DNA of 64,000 nucleotides. Origin: Colwellia marinimaniae. Its GTDB lineage: Bacteria > Pseudomonadota > Gammaproteobacteria > Enterobacterales > Alteromonadaceae. This document shows positions 1 to 11,200 of the stretch, piece after piece (position 1 is the stretch's first letter; every line of letters starts with the position of its first letter). The DNA lies in NCBI RefSeq assembly GCF_002207865.1, contig NZ_BDQM01000001.1, positions 62,001-126,000 of the forward strand, written 5' to 3'. The notes below the pieces were generated by a model. That model did not search any database. It was not told the origin of the DNA and worked only from the letters and a program-made list of their open reading frames with translations. A program made the translations under genes and the position numbers.

Positions 1-585
1 ACCAAAATCGCCACTAGCAGATAAATTAATTTCAGCGGCTTTTATTTGCCAGTCAGGCACTTCTTGCAAGCAGGTGGTGAAGGTAGAGTCGATTAAACTT
101 AGTACCCCATCACCGTCTATGGATAAACTTGCTGCTGTGCCATGTCCAGGGTTGCCATGGAGTTGATATGAAGCGGAAGTCATGGTAGTGGCATTATCTA
201 TTTTACTGGCACTAAGGGTGTCAGCAAAGATGTTAATTTGTTTACCCTGGTAATGGATATTGCCAATGGCTTCTATTTGCATTTTCAAACGATTAAAGGC
301 CAGTTGGTCGGCAAGTATTCTTTGGCTTTTATCGACCAAAATAACCGAGCCAGTGAATTGAGCTATTTGATCTTGTTTAATACTAGCATGTAATGATGAG
401 ATACGGATTTTGTCATCCAGAATCTCAGGTATGTCAGTGGCAATATCATCAAATTCAGCTACTGTGCAGAGCATTATTTGAGTTTCAGGCGCTGGGTTTT
501 TTATATCGGCGTCAGCTTGCGCGAATTTTGGCAAACATGCTAACAGCACAACTAAGGTAAAATTTAATGTCCGGGGAAAAAGCAT
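1..585 (-). CDS. lptD: LPS-assembly outer-membrane protein LptD, N-terminal part (cut by window edge)
   Basis: LptD with LptE inserts lipopolysaccharide into the outer leaflet of the outer membrane. The reading frame starts with ATG at 585-583 and stays open for 195 codons to base 1, so the C-terminal barrel lies outside the window. The product opens with a signal peptide (hydrophobic [10 protein letters not shown], likely cut after FAQA), then the periplasmic OstA/LptA-like beta-jellyroll. Residues resembling E. coli LptD are visible: [28 protein letters not shown] and the STFTTCL stretch with a conserved cysteine used in LptD disulfides. It is divergent from djlA, as in enterics. I translated this frame by hand and am confident of the family; completeness cannot be judged. 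Confidence 0.9.
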   Translation of the reverse strand, partial: MLFPRTLNFTLVVLLACLPKFAQADADIKNPAPETQIMLCTVAEFDDIATDIPEILDDKIRISSLHASIKQDQIAQFTGSVILVDKSQRILADQLAFNRLKMQIEAIGNIHYQGKQINIFADTLSASKIDNATTMTSASYQLHGNPGHGTAASLSIDGDGVLSLIDSTFTTCLQEVPDWQIKAAEINLSASGDFG

Positions 586-755
586 CTATGGTCCGATAAA
601 TGGTGAAAATGTTTATAAATTGATTTTCTAATGATGAATTCAAGTATTTTAACGGCTAATTGCTTTATGATATAGCAATTTTTTTAGTTGGACTAAATTC
701 TTCTGCCATAGTTCAACGGCAAACTAGCCATTATTTTTAAGGAATGCGCAAGAAT

Positions 756-1580
756 ATGCATATTTGGGGTAAAGTTTTAGGTTTTTTGTTTGGCTTTATG
801 CTGAGTAAAGCACTGTTTGGCGCTTTAATTGGTCTCTGGCTTGGTCATATTTTTGATCGCGGCCGTGGTTTTAATTTTAATGGTTTATCTGGCGGTAAAG
901 AAGATGACGTTTCTAGGCAAGCAGCTTTCTTTTACACTACTTTTTCCGTTATGGGGCATGTAGCCAAAGCTAAAGGGCAGGTGACTAGCCATGAAATTGC
1001 TTTTGCTCGAGCTTATATGGATAAACTGGGGCTAAGTAATGAATTACGTCAGCAAGCTCAAGATGCCTTTCGTGAAGGTAAATCCGCTGGCTTTCCGCTT
1101 CAGGACCGTCTGGTAAAATTTAAACGTTTGATGGGTAATCGACATGATTTATTGTTGATGTTTTTAGAGATTCAAATTCAAGTGGCTTTTAGTGACGGTG
1201 AGTTAGATAGTGCCGAGCGTGCTGTTTTACATACCATAGCTAAATTTTTAGGTTACTCAGGCCGAGAGCTTGATAATTTACTGGAAATGATTGTTGCAGG
1301 TGCAAACTTTCAGCAGCAGTCAGGTCGAAGCTATCGTCAGCAAGGCACTGGCGCTGCTCCAGTCAGTGGTCAACAATTAGCCAATGCATATAAAGTATTG
1401 GGTATTGATAAAAATGCCGCCATGCCAGTGATCAAAAAGGCTTATAAAAAATTAATGTCTCAGCATCATCCCGATAAATTAATCGCCAAAGGTCTACCAC
1501 CAGAAATGATGGAGAGTGCTAAACAAAAAACCCAAGACATTCAAGCTGCCTATGATGTCATTGTTAAGCAGAGTAAATAG
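756..1580 (+). CDS. djlA: Membrane-anchored DnaJ-like co-chaperone DjlA
   Basis: DjlA is an inner-membrane co-chaperone that stimulates DnaK ATPase and, in enterics, affects envelope stress signalling. The 274-residue product has one N-terminal membrane segment with glycines (about residues 3-30, WGKVLGFLFGF...GLWLGHIFD), a central TerB-like helical domain (about 50-180, with MFLEIQIQVAFSDG), a Gln/Gly linker and a C-terminal J domain containing the HPD motif (HHPDKLIAKGLPPEMME). Length matches the family. An upstream ATG at 744 touches the AAGGA directly. The ATG at 756 has AAGGA 12 bases upstream and gives the usual short DjlA N-terminus, so I prefer 756. It is divergent from lptD, and the rluA-rapA genes lie next door as in E. 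coli. Confidence 0.93.
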   Translation: MHIWGKVLGFLFGFMLSKALFGALIGLWLGHIFDRGRGFNFNGLSGGKEDDVSRQAAFFYTTFSVMGHVAKAKGQVTSHEIAFARAYMDKLGLSNELRQQAQDAFREGKSAGFPLQDRLVKFKRLMGNRHDLLLMFLEIQIQVAFSDGELDSAERAVLHTIAKFLGYSGRELDNLLEMIVAGANFQQQSGRSYRQQGTGAAPVSGQQLANAYKVLGIDKNAAMPVIKKAYKKLMSQHHPDKLIAKGLPPEMMESAKQKTQDIQAAYDVIVKQSK

Positions 1581-1694
1581 CCTAGCTATAAACTTGATAT
1601 AGGTAAAATCATTTTAATTGCGTGTTTCATTGCTGTTATCCCAGCTAGGATGATTTTTTGCTGAATAGTGTTAACCTTATTGAAATAATTAACT

Positions 1695-2648
1695 TTACCA
1701 GCCAATAGCTTTTAGCCAGCCATTAATTTGAATCAATAACTCCTTTTCTGGGTAATAACCGGTAATGTAGTTATTTAGCTGGCGCTGACGGTAATACACT
1801 TTCATCTCTTGTTTGGCAAAAGATTTTCTTTGTGCTGCTTTTGCCAATACCAGTGGGTTATCGTGTTTAAGGTACAGATCAAGTACCGGCAGTTCAGTAA
1901 ACGCTAATTGACGGGCAAATTTTTCATTGACGCTGTTGGTAAGGCCTGGATTACTTTTTCTATAACTACTTAGTAATATCAGTGCATTCGGTAATTGGTT
2001 GCCTGCTTCACTATATAAATCTACTAATAAAGCCGCATTATTTCCCTGGGCAATCACCAGCACTATGCCTGGGTATTCTTTGGCCGTATTCATCACCGCA
2101 TTAAGCATAGCCCCAAGTTTATTTTTATAATTTTTAAGGATTAATTTGTTTTCTTTTTTTTGCTCACTCAATGTTATCGCTGATGAGGGGTAATTCTCTG
2201 GTTTATTATTCGGTTGTATGGCAATAGTGCTCCAACCCTCAGCGGGCAGGGCATTACGTAAGTAATTAATGGCTTTGGGGTTGGTGGCCCCTTGCTGCCA
2301 TTCAGGTAATAAAATCGCAACGCCTTTACTATTGGCACTGGTATACCTTTTTACTAGCGTTAAATAATCGTTTGGCCCAGCTAATAGTGGCTTTACCTGC
2401 TCAACTGACAAATAATGTTTAAGGTCTGCTTTATGTTGCGTTGTTAGCGCGATAGGTTTTTCTATCGTGTTGGCACTGTTGGCATTAGTAGCGGTCTTTG
2501 ATGTTTTTTCTTGTGCAACATCAGCCTTTTTTTCTTCGGCAAAAATAGTGTTTGTTGAGCAGATAAAAGTAAGAGCGCCGATAAACAAGCCCCGTAGTTT
2601 GCGGCTGATTTTATTTGGACTTATGTTATCTATACTTGTCTTTTGCAC
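1695..2648 (-). CDS. Exported DUF3530-type protein (alpha/beta-hydrolase-like), function unknown
   Basis: The product is about 317 residues with a signal peptide (basic KISRKLRG, then LFIGALTFICSTNTIFA before EEKK). An Ala/Lys/Thr-rich linker follows, then a mixed alpha/beta region with phrases such as GVAILLPEWQQGA, LPAEGWSTIAIQPNN and GIVLVIAQGNNAALLVDLY. This pattern fits DUF3530, which resembles alpha/beta hydrolases; a GxSxG nucleophile elbow is replaced here by AQGNNA, so catalysis is doubtful. I chose GTG at 2648 because AGAGGA sits 6 bases upstream; an alternative GTG lies at 2678. It is 57 bases downstream of rluA on the same strand, likely co-transcribed, and convergent with djlA. 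Confidence 0.7.
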   Translation of the reverse strand: MQKTSIDNISPNKISRKLRGLFIGALTFICSTNTIFAEEKKADVAQEKTSKTATNANSANTIEKPIALTTQHKADLKHYLSVEQVKPLLAGPNDYLTLVKRYTSANSKGVAILLPEWQQGATNPKAINYLRNALPAEGWSTIAIQPNNKPENYPSSAITLSEQKKENKLILKNYKNKLGAMLNAVMNTAKEYPGIVLVIAQGNNAALLVDLYSEAGNQLPNALILLSSYRKSNPGLTNSVNEKFARQLAFTELPVLDLYLKHDNPLVLAKAAQRKSFAKQEMKVYYRQRQLNNYITGYYPEKELLIQINGWLKAIGW

Positions 2649-2705
2649 AGTTGTTCCTCTACCGGGGTGTACTTGCACCTTATATCGACCAAATAATAAA
2701 TAGTC

Positions 2706-3389
2706 TTAAATAAATGGGCACGGCGCGTTAAAAGTAATGGCTTGCTCAGTGCTTGGATGAAACAAACTTAACTTTAAAGCATGGAGCTGTAATCTGCTGC
2801 TCATGGTTAATGCTGGTTCAGCAGCATAAAGTCTATCGCCTAAAATAACATGACCTAAGGCTAACATATGCACCCTAAGTTGATGTGATCGGCCGGTAAT
2901 GGGGGTCAATTCAAGCAAGGTGCTTGCGTGTTCATCGGCTGATTTACTCTGGCTAAGCACCCGATAATGCGTTAATGATTTTTTACCGTTTTCAAAGTCA
3001 ACTTTTTGTTTGGGCCTATTGGGCCAATCACAGCTCAAGGGTAAATCAACACTGCCTTCAGCTTGCTCTACCAAACCAAAAACTCGAGCAAGGTAACTTT
3101 TTTTTGTTTTTCTTTGCTCAAATTGACGGCTGATGGCAACGTGTGCCGGCTTGTTTAATGCCATAATCATGATGCCAGAGGTTGCCATATCCAGCCGATG
3201 CACGATAGTTGCAGTAGGAAATACTCTTTGTACACGATTTTGTAAACAATCTTGGTGTTCAGGCAAACGCCCAGGCACACTTAAAATGCCACTGGCTTTA
3301 TTGAGGACAACAATATCATCATCTTGGTAAATAATATCAAGGTAAGGTGACATAGGTGGTAAATAGATAAAATCTGGGTTTGCGCTCAT
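2706..3389 (-). CDS. rluA: rRNA/tRNA pseudouridine synthase RluA
   Basis: RluA isomerises U746 of 23S rRNA and U32 of some tRNAs to pseudouridine. The 227-residue protein shows the family signatures in order: YQDDDIVVLNKASGILSVPGR, the catalytic HRLDMATSG with its aspartate, PLSCDWPNRPKQKV, and PITGRSHQLRVHMLALGHVILGDRLY. No S4 domain is present, as expected for RluA rather than RluC/RluD. The start ATG at 3389 follows a GAGAA-type ribosome site. It lies 73 bases downstream of rapA on the same strand, the same neighbourhood as in E. coli. Confidence 0.95.
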   Translation of the reverse strand: MSANPDFIYLPPMSPYLDIIYQDDDIVVLNKASGILSVPGRLPEHQDCLQNRVQRVFPTATIVHRLDMATSGIMIMALNKPAHVAISRQFEQRKTKKSYLARVFGLVEQAEGSVDLPLSCDWPNRPKQKVDFENGKKSLTHYRVLSQSKSADEHASTLLELTPITGRSHQLRVHMLALGHVILGDRLYAAEPALTMSSRLQLHALKLSLFHPSTEQAITFNAPCPFI

Positions 3390-3462
3390 TATTTTCTCAT
3401 TAAGTCAGGGCAGGGTTATGTCCTAAACAACTTAGCCCTGCGCCATTAATCTAATACAATTA

Positions 3463-6390
3463 TTAATGTGTAACCACTATCATGCGAATGGCTTCAAAGG
3501 TCAATTGTGCTTTATCAATATAGTGGCTTAATTCCTCTTGTTGTTGACTAATAAAATCAATCTCTTCTTGGCGTACACTTGGGTTAATTGCTTTTAACGC
3601 CGTCAACCTTTGTAGCTCTAAGGAAAGTTTGTTTTTCATCGCCGCTAAAGATTTTTCTTGAATCGCAACAATATGTTTAGCGCCATGCGCTTCTGCTTTC
3701 GCTACCAAAGGACTTATTTGCGATTTAAGTGCTTTGATAAGCTGTAATGCCATTTGTTTTTTAACCGGTAATAATTGCTTATCAAGTACTTGCTCACTGA
3801 CCTTATCGGCTAAATCATTACCATTCTTATCTACTAGAATACGAATAGGTGTAGTAGGTAAATAACGACCTAGCTGTAAATGAGCTGGTGCGGTTGCTTC
3901 CACGGTAAATATGCACTCTAGGAAAAATGTCCCTACAGCTAAGGCTTCATTTTTAAGTAAGCCAATACTGGCATTACCAATATCATCACTCAAAACTAAG
4001 TCCATAACCCCACGCACCATAGGGTGATCCCAAGTTAATAATTGGTAGTTTTCATTAACTAAGGCGGTATCTCTATCAAATGTTATGGTGGTACCGTCTT
4101 CCGGTAAACAGGGGAAGTTATTATTGAGCATGTGCTCGCTTTGATTTAAGGCAATGGCATTATCCGCTTTATCATCTTGCTGCACACCAAAAACATCGAA
4201 TACTTGAAACATAAACTGCGGTAAGGCGATATCAACATCAGCTTGTTGAATTTTTTCCACCAGTTCATGAGCTCGCCCTTGACCCGAAGAGTTCAGCTCT
4301 AATAACTTGTCTCGGCCAGCCTCTAGCTCTGCTTTAATGGTTAAGTGCTTTTGCCAAGTATCACTAATCAGTGATTCGGCCTCAGTTGATTGTTGCTGGC
4401 AGCTTAGAGCTAACATAAATAACGGCTCGCCAAAGGCTTCAAAAATCACTCGGCCGGTAATGCAGGTGTGCTCAAATGCTTGCATGCCTTGATGGTACCA
4501 ATCAAATAACAATTGTTGGGCAGAATCGGCAAAGTAAGGCACATGAATGCGAATTACCTCAGTTTGGCCAATACGGTCTAAGCGACCTATACGCTGCTCT
4601 AATAGGTCAGGATTACGGGGTAAATCAAAAAGTACTAGATGATGGGCGAATTGGAAGTTACGCCCTTCACTACCAATTTCAGAGCAAAGCAATAGTTGCG
4701 CACTATCTTCGTCTTGAGCAAAATAAGCGGCCGCTTTATCACGATCAAATATCGATAAACCTTCGTGGAAAACCGCGCTGCGAATACCTTCTTTAATACG
4801 AAGTACGGCTTCTAAATCAATGGCTGTTTGCGCGTGAGCACAGATGACTAATACTTTTTCTTTTTTAAGTGACTGTAATAGTTCAATTAAATAATTAACT
4901 CTAGGATCGAAATCAGTCCAATTGCCACTTTGTTGAGTTAAACCATGGAGCATTTCCGGGGTGAAAATATATTTAGCCTGTTTTGATTTAGCTAATGCTT
5001 CCGGGCAGTCACTCGTCATTAATTCATTGATGTTGTGGTGATATTGCTCCGGCATTTCCAGTGCCACGGGCACGACTTTTCGAGCGGGAAAACCTTTAAT
5101 GGTATTGCGAGAGTTTCTAAATAAAATACGACCAGTACCATGTCGATCGAGTAACTGTTTTAATAAGTTTTGGCGTACTTTTGCTGATATTATCGGTTCG
5201 GCTTGATTTAACTCGCTTAGCTGGGTACTGATATCGCATTCTTTTAATAAATCAGTCAGTGTTGTTTCTTGCTCGACGGTAAGTTTTTCACCGTCGACTA
5301 GCGCATTAGCGGCATCAGCAACTTCGCTATAATGCGACTCTTCTTCAATAAATTTTTGATAATCATAAAATCGGTCGGCATCAAGTAAGCGTAAACGGGC
5401 AAAGTGACTCTCATGACCTAATTGATCAGGAGTGGCAGTTAACAATAAAACGCCAGGGATAACTTGGGCGAGTTGCTCTATACATTGGTATTCAATGCTT
5501 GGCTTATCTTGTTGCCAGTTTAAGTGGTGCGCTTCATCAACGACCATTAAGTCCCAGTCCTCACTGAGCAGTGCCTCATACCATTCTGGGTTATTAGTAA
5601 TAAAACCTAGATTAACCAGTACTAGTTGCTCTGTACTAAAAGGGTTAGCCTTTTTGCCATCAATATAATTATCTTGGCTAGTTTCAACACAGCGTTCATT
5701 ATCAAAAATACTAAAATTAAGGTTAAAACGGCGCTGCATTTCTACTAACCATTGATGCATTAAAGACTCTGGTACTATGATGAGAATTCTTTTAGCACGA
5801 CCAGTGACTAATTGCTGATGAATAATTAAACCAGCTTCAATGGTTTTACCCAAGCCCACTTCATCGGCGAGTAACACTCGCGGAGCAAAACGATTACCTA
5901 CTTCATCGGCAATGTAGAGTTGATGTGGTATCAAGCTAACACGACCGCCGGTTAGGCCGGTTAAGTCAGATTGTTGTTGTTGATATTGATGTTGTAAGCA
6001 GTCTTTACGTAAGCGAAACCAATCTAAACGGTCTACTTGGTTATTAAGTAAGCGGTCGTGAGGTTTATTGAATTTAATAAAGTGATCTATCATCACTTCC
6101 TTCAAGCTTACTTGCTCTTTGGTATCTTGACGTATGCCTTGATAAGTCAAAATGCCATGGGCTTCACTTTGTGATTCTACTTTTAATAACCAGCCTTCAT
6201 GGCTGGGAACAAGATCTCCTTTATTAAAGATAACACGCGTTAACGGGGCATTCTCTTTTGCATATTGGCGAGACTCCCCCGTTGCAGTATAAATTATATT
6301 AACAAAGCGGTGTTCAACCCCGGTTACTGTACCCAATCCTTGATCTGATTCACTGTCACTGATCCAACGCTGACCTACCTGAAATGGCAT
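3463..6390 (-). CDS. rapA: RNA polymerase-associated Swi2/Snf2 ATPase RapA
   Basis: RapA (HepA) binds core RNA polymerase and promotes its recycling. The 975-residue product has the N-terminal Tudor-like region (residues 1-110, VGQRWISDSESDQGLGTV), the Snf2 helicase core with Walker A GLGKT at 179-183 and DEAH at 285-288, then the second helicase lobe with GSEGRNFQFAHHLVLFDLP and EQRIGRLDRIGQ. The RapA-specific C-terminal half follows. Length is nearly that of E. coli RapA. GGAG lies about 10 bases before the ATG. It is first in the minus-strand group rapA-rluA-DUF3530 and divergent from the phoH-like gene. Confidence 0.96.
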   Translation of the reverse strand: MPFQVGQRWISDSESDQGLGTVTGVEHRFVNIIYTATGESRQYAKENAPLTRVIFNKGDLVPSHEGWLLKVESQSEAHGILTYQGIRQDTKEQVSLKEVMIDHFIKFNKPHDRLLNNQVDRLDWFRLRKDCLQHQYQQQQSDLTGLTGGRVSLIPHQLYIADEVGNRFAPRVLLADEVGLGKTIEAGLIIHQQLVTGRAKRILIIVPESLMHQWLVEMQRRFNLNFSIFDNERCVETSQDNYIDGKKANPFSTEQLVLVNLGFITNNPEWYEALLSEDWDLMVVDEAHHLNWQQDKPSIEYQCIEQLAQVIPGVLLLTATPDQLGHESHFARLRLLDADRFYDYQKFIEEESHYSEVADAANALVDGEKLTVEQETTLTDLLKECDISTQLSELNQAEPIISAKVRQNLLKQLLDRHGTGRILFRNSRNTIKGFPARKVVPVALEMPEQYHHNINELMTSDCPEALAKSKQAKYIFTPEMLHGLTQQSGNWTDFDPRVNYLIELLQSLKKEKVLVICAHAQTAIDLEAVLRIKEGIRSAVFHEGLSIFDRDKAAAYFAQDEDSAQLLLCSEIGSEGRNFQFAHHLVLFDLPRNPDLLEQRIGRLDRIGQTEVIRIHVPYFADSAQQLLFDWYHQGMQAFEHTCITGRVIFEAFGEPLFMLALSCQQQSTEAESLISDTWQKHLTIKAELEAGRDKLLELNSSGQGRAHELVEKIQQADVDIALPQFMFQVFDVFGVQQDDKADNAIALNQSEHMLNNNFPCLPEDGTTITFDRDTALVNENYQLLTWDHPMVRGVMDLVLSDDIGNASIGLLKNEALAVGTFFLECIFTVEATAPAHLQLGRYLPTTPIRILVDKNGNDLADKVSEQVLDKQLLPVKKQMALQLIKALKSQISPLVAKAEAHGAKHIVAIQEKSLAAMKNKLSLELQRLTALKAINPSVRQEEIDFISQQQEELSHYIDKAQLTFEAIRMIVVTH

Positions 6391-6625
6391 AAACTTATTT
6401 CTCCGACGATTGCTTAGTACTTAGCTTATATTTACTTAAAAGCGAGACTAAGCCTTAAAAAATTGGGGTAAAAAAAGGGCGCTATAATACTCTTTATCAT
6501 AGACGGAATCATTAAAAAATTTCACTTGCCTCAAGATAATTAAGAGATCACTGTGAATCAGCTATACTTTAAGTGCTGTATTGCTCTTTTATATTTGTTT
6601 TGTCAGTGACTCACGGAGATTGCCC

Positions 6626-8092
6626 ATGACTAAAGAGAATATGAATAATGAGAATATGAATAATGAGAATATATTAAGTGAGAAATTAGCCCATCCGTCT
6701 TCAGCCGAAGATACCGCCGACCAAAAAATTATCTACATTCTAGATACCAATATCCTTTTGCACGAACCTTTCGCTTTTTTATCCTTTAAAGAACATGATG
6801 TGGTTGTACCCATGACCGTGCTGGAAGAACTCGACTCCATTAAAGATAGGCGCAAAGATGTCAGTCGTGATGCTAGGGTCGCTATTCGAGCGCTTGAAGA
6901 TACTTTGCGCGATGCTACGCCAGAGCAAGTGCTCGCTGGGGTAAAACTACCACAAAATGATGAGCAGCATCCCAGTGGCTGTCTCGCCATTATTAATGAT
7001 TATGCCTTAAAGCAAACAGCGAATATGCTATCTTTTAATGAAAATGATAATCGCATCATCAATGCTGCTTTGCATATTCAAAAGAAAACGCCAGATAAAA
7101 AAATTGTGTTAGTGACTAAAGATATTAATATGCGTTTGAAAGCTAAGGGCGCAGGGCTGGCGCATGTTGAAGATTATCGAACTGATCAACTCATTGATGA
7201 TATCCAATTCCTCACCAAAGGCTATCATCACTTTGACGGGGATTTTTGGCAAAATATTCAATCGGTAGATACTGAGACAGAAGGGCGGAATACCACCCAT
7301 TATGTGGCGCGCGATAGCGTGCCCTTAGCTTATATTAATGAGTATTTATTAGATGATGGTGACAGCTTTGCTGGCAAAGTGATTGGCTGGGATGACGATC
7401 GCCTTGCTATATTAGATCTTGGTCGAGAGCGGTTGTTGGCTAAAAATGCTTGGGGTATCCATCCTAAAAATATTTATCAAGGTATGGCGATGGACGCTTT
7501 ACTCGACCCTAATATTGATTTAGTTATTCTTACTGGACCAGCAGGCTGTGGTAAAACCTTACTTGCCTTAGCAACTGCCCTAGAGCAAGTGATAGAAAGA
7601 GGCTTGTATGACAAAATTATTGTTACCCGCAGCACCCCTGAAATAGCTGAATCCATTGGTTTTTTACCAGGCACAGAAGAAGAAAAAATGGCGCCATGGC
7701 TCGCCGCGATAACTGATTCTCTGGAGGTCTTACATAAGCAAGATGAAAGTATGCATGGCAGCATGAATTACATTATGGATAAAGCCAATATTCAGTTTAA
7801 GTCGGTGAATTTCATGCGCGGCCGTAGTATTCAAAACTCGCTCGTGCTACTCGATGAGTGTCAGAACTTAACCGCGGCTCAGCTAAAAACTATTATCACC
7901 CGCTGTGGTGAAGGCACTAAAATAGTGTGTTCAGGGAATTTGGCACAAATTGATAGTAACTATTTAACCGCAGTAACCTCAGGGTTAACCTATATTGTCG
8001 AACGTTTTAAAAACTTTGAGGGCAGCGCCACCATTAATTTAAATGGTGTGGTGCGTAGTCGACTGGCTTCTTTTGCCGAGGAAAATTTATAA
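6626..8092 (+). CDS. PIN-PhoH family ATPase (YlaK type)
   Basis: The protein joins a PIN ribonuclease-like domain (about residues 30-175, starting IIYILDTNILLHEP with conserved aspartates) to a C-terminal PhoH ATPase with Walker A GPAGCGKT at 304-311 and the Walker B-like LVLLDECQN. PIN-PhoH proteins are proposed RNA-unwinding ribonucleases; the biological role is not settled. I chose ATG 6626 because GGAG lies 7 bases upstream; an upstream in-frame start at 6581 has no such site. The start is followed by a 15-bp tandem repeat encoding MNNEN units, a low-complexity N-terminus. A TATAAT at 6483-6488 could be the -10 of its promoter. It is divergent from rapA and 128 bases upstream of the hybrid kinase. 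Confidence 0.9.
   Translation: MTKENMNNENMNNENILSEKLAHPSSAEDTADQKIIYILDTNILLHEPFAFLSFKEHDVVVPMTVLEELDSIKDRRKDVSRDARVAIRALEDTLRDATPEQVLAGVKLPQNDEQHPSGCLAIINDYALKQTANMLSFNENDNRIINAALHIQKKTPDKKIVLVTKDINMRLKAKGAGLAHVEDYRTDQLIDDIQFLTKGYHHFDGDFWQNIQSVDTETEGRNTTHYVARDSVPLAYINEYLLDDGDSFAGKVIGWDDDRLAILDLGRERLLAKNAWGIHPKNIYQGMAMDALLDPNIDLVILTGPAGCGKTLLALATALEQVIERGLYDKIIVTRSTPEIAESIGFLPGTEEEKMAPWLAAITDSLEVLHKQDESMHGSMNYIMDKANIQFKSVNFMRGRSIQNSLVLLDECQNLTAAQLKTIITRCGEGTKIVCSGNLAQIDSNYLTAVTSGLTYIVERFKNFEGSATINLNGVVRSRLASFAEENL
6635..6672 (+). repeat. 15-bp tandem repeat inside the phoH-like gene
   Basis: The unit GAGAATATGAATAAT occurs at 6635-6649 and 6650-6664, with a partial third copy to 6672. It encodes repeated ENMNN residues just after the start and keeps the frame, so copy number could vary without breaking the gene. 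Confidence 0.9.
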
Positions 8093-8220
8093 CGGATGTG
8101 ACCTTGGTACCCAGTTGAGTAAATAAACTACTTTTCCTTGTTTAACGCTTGTTTAAAATAGGTGACTGCTTTAACTTAGCAAGTTAACTCATGATTTAAA
8201 CAAAAAATTAAGGCGTTTCA

Positions 8221-11200
8221 GTGTATTACCAAAAGGGCATAAATACAGTTTTTAGGCGTTATAACACCACCGTTGTCGTTGCCTTTATTGTCATTATTCT
8301 CGTGGCCTTTTCTGCTGCCTCTTTACGTTACTTCAATCAATTAGCCCAACATAAGCAGCAAAGTCTACTTGAGCTCAAACAAGAAGCTCAACAGCTAAAT
8401 AATATGCTAGAACAAAGTGTTCAAGCTGTGGTAGGTATACACGAATTTGCCGAATATATTCTAAAACACCCCAATGAATTAAATATTCCCATGCCTGCTT
8501 TGTTACAACAAGGGCAGATGTTTTATTTAAATAAACCTCTACATGATGTTATTAAACAAGGTAAACGCTTAAGCAGTAATATTACCGGAATAGGGCAAGT
8601 GGCTGAGTTTAGTGAGGCTAAAAAACAAGAAATCGCCATGGCTAACGCCTTAACTCCGGCATTTATAGCGGCACAAAATATCATAGCGGAAGCAACGTGG
8701 TTTTATTATGTTTCCTTTAGTGGCTTTGTCAATATCTACCCTTGGGTTGATCGAGAAGTTTGGCAGTTTAATCATAAAACCTTAAATAGCTCACATAATC
8801 AAGCGATACAAACTCTCACCTCAAGTAATAATCGTGTACTTTGGTCTCCTCCTTATCTTGATGCCGCAGGTGGCGGTATGAATGCTTCATTGGGTACTGG
8901 CGTTTTTCATCATGATAAGTTGTTAGGTGCAGTCGTTATTGATGTCAATTTATCACGCTTGCATGCGGGGTTGACCGAGTTAGAATCAACAGACCAAGGG
9001 TTTATTCTATACAATCAAAATAATGATATTTTACTCGCTAAACGCTGGGGGAAAGAGTCTTTAAGTTATCGTGTCTCTTGGCAAGATTTACTGCCAAAAT
9101 CATTGCAAGGCTTGAACGCTGAACGCTTAAGTAAACTAGGTGATGCCGAGCGTTTTGGCGATTGGTTTATAGAAAAACAAGTGCTTAGTGTTAACGGTTG
9201 GACTTTACTTAAATATCAAAATTATGATAGCTTTGCCGCCCCTCAATACAGTGATTTTGTTTTTGTTTTTGCCATGCTTTTTATCGGTTTGTTAGCATTT
9301 CTTATGTTAGTTAATACCATGACAAAGCGCACGTTTATCAAGCCCACTACTGAGTTTATTAGCCATATTCAATATTGCGCCGAAGGTGACCCAGGTAAAA
9401 TCACCCCAGCAGCGGATTGGTTACATTGGTTTCAAGTGGTTGAAGATATTTTTGTACAAAATAGAAGCCTACTTTTGCAGCTTACGGAACAAAACGATGT
9501 ATTAGATAGTCGTGTTATAGAAAAAACCAAAGCGTTACAAGAGACAAGTGCACAGCATCAACGTGATTATGCGTTATTACGCTCTGTGATGAATGCCATT
9601 CCCGAATTGATTGTCTTTAATGACCCTGACGGTTTATTAATGGGCTGTAATAAAGCCTTTGAGCGCTTGACAAATCACTCAGTTGAGCAAATGTTAGGCA
9701 TTAAATCCTCGACTTTTATGCCGACAGCTTTAGCGCAAGAAGTTAATCGTTTAAACGCCAGGTGTAACGATATTTATCCGCAACAAGCACTCATTAAGGC
9801 TGGCGATTATATTTACCAAGGCTTTTGCAATCAATTTACCGATGAACAAGGTAATATTCTAGGCACTATCAGTATCTTTCATGATGTGACCTTACAGCAA
9901 GCAACACAATCAGCGCTGGAAAAAGCGAAAGACCAAGCTGAGTATGCTAATAAGGTAAAAATACAGTTTCTTGCCAATATGAGTCATGAAGTCAGAACGC
10001 CAATAAATGCCATGCAAGGTATGATGGATTTATTGGCGCACACCTCTTTAGATACTCGCCAACAGCATTATCTAGTTAATGCTCAGGGTGCTTCAGCAAC
10101 CTTATTACATCTAGTTGATGAATTGTTAGACTTATCTAAGATTGAAGCCGGTAAAATGGTCGTCAGCCAAGATGTAGTCAATTTGCCGGTTATTATTGAT
10201 AAAGCCTTAAAACTTAATCTGAGTAATGTTGACCATAAACGGGTCGAAGTATTGGTTGATATGAGTGCACAAGTGCCGAGTAATGTCATCAGTGATGAAA
10301 TGCGTTTAGTACAAGTGCTCGCTAATTTATTTAATAATGCCATTAAATTTACCGAGCAAGGCGAAATTAAGTTAATTGTTGATCTCCTGTCGACAACTGA
10401 TAGCGTGGCTCAGGTGCGCTTTCGTGTCATCGATACGGGTATCGGTATTGCCAGCGATAATCAAAGTCATTTATTTAAAGCCTTTAGTCAAGCTGATGAG
10501 TCAATGACACGCAAGTATGGTGGCTCAGGCTTAGGTTTATCTATCTGCCAGCAAATAATTAATCTGCTTGGCGGGGAAATTAGCCTTACTAGCCAATTAG
10601 GGCAAGGCTGTGAATTAAGCTTTGTTTTACCCTTGCAGCGAGCTCCGCTTGCATGCCTAAATAAAGTCAACTCTGAGCCATTATTTAAGTCCAATCATAA
10701 GGTGACAGAGGTGTCATTTTCCCTAGCCGCAGAATTATCTCAGCCGCTAATAGCTGGTATTAGCATTTATGCGATAAATCAAAAACTATCAACAAGTTTG
10801 GTGGAAAGTATTGCTCAGATGAGCTGGCTATTACATGAAGTGAGCTCTGTTGACGACTTACTTCAGTTAGATGTTGTAGACAACAGTGTCTTACTTATTT
10901 CTGAAGTGGATTTTATTGCTCAACAAAACCGTCCAGAGTCTATTTCGTCGCTAGCAGCGTTTCGATTACTTGGTCTATGTCAGCCGGCATTAACGCAATT
11001 GAGCAATGAAACTTGTAGTCACTTAGATAAACTATCTACAGCTTATTTATTAGTCGATAAACCACTATTTCGTTATTCCCTTGATCAAATATCACAGGCT
11101 TTAATTGCTCAAGCAGAGTCTTTCGCTGAGCAAGCCAAAAGTGATACTAGCCTGGTTTACCAACAACATTCAAACAAGAAAACCGTAAGGGTTACTGCGC

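Noticed and set aside
1582-1660. Hairpins between djlA and the DUF3530 gene
   Set aside because: CCTAGCT/AGCTAGG and AAAATCAT/ATGATTTT can pair but interleave and have long loops, so no clear terminator results.
4307-4796. Two plus-strand frames opposite rapA
   Set aside because: They are shadows of the conserved rapA coding sequence in another frame.
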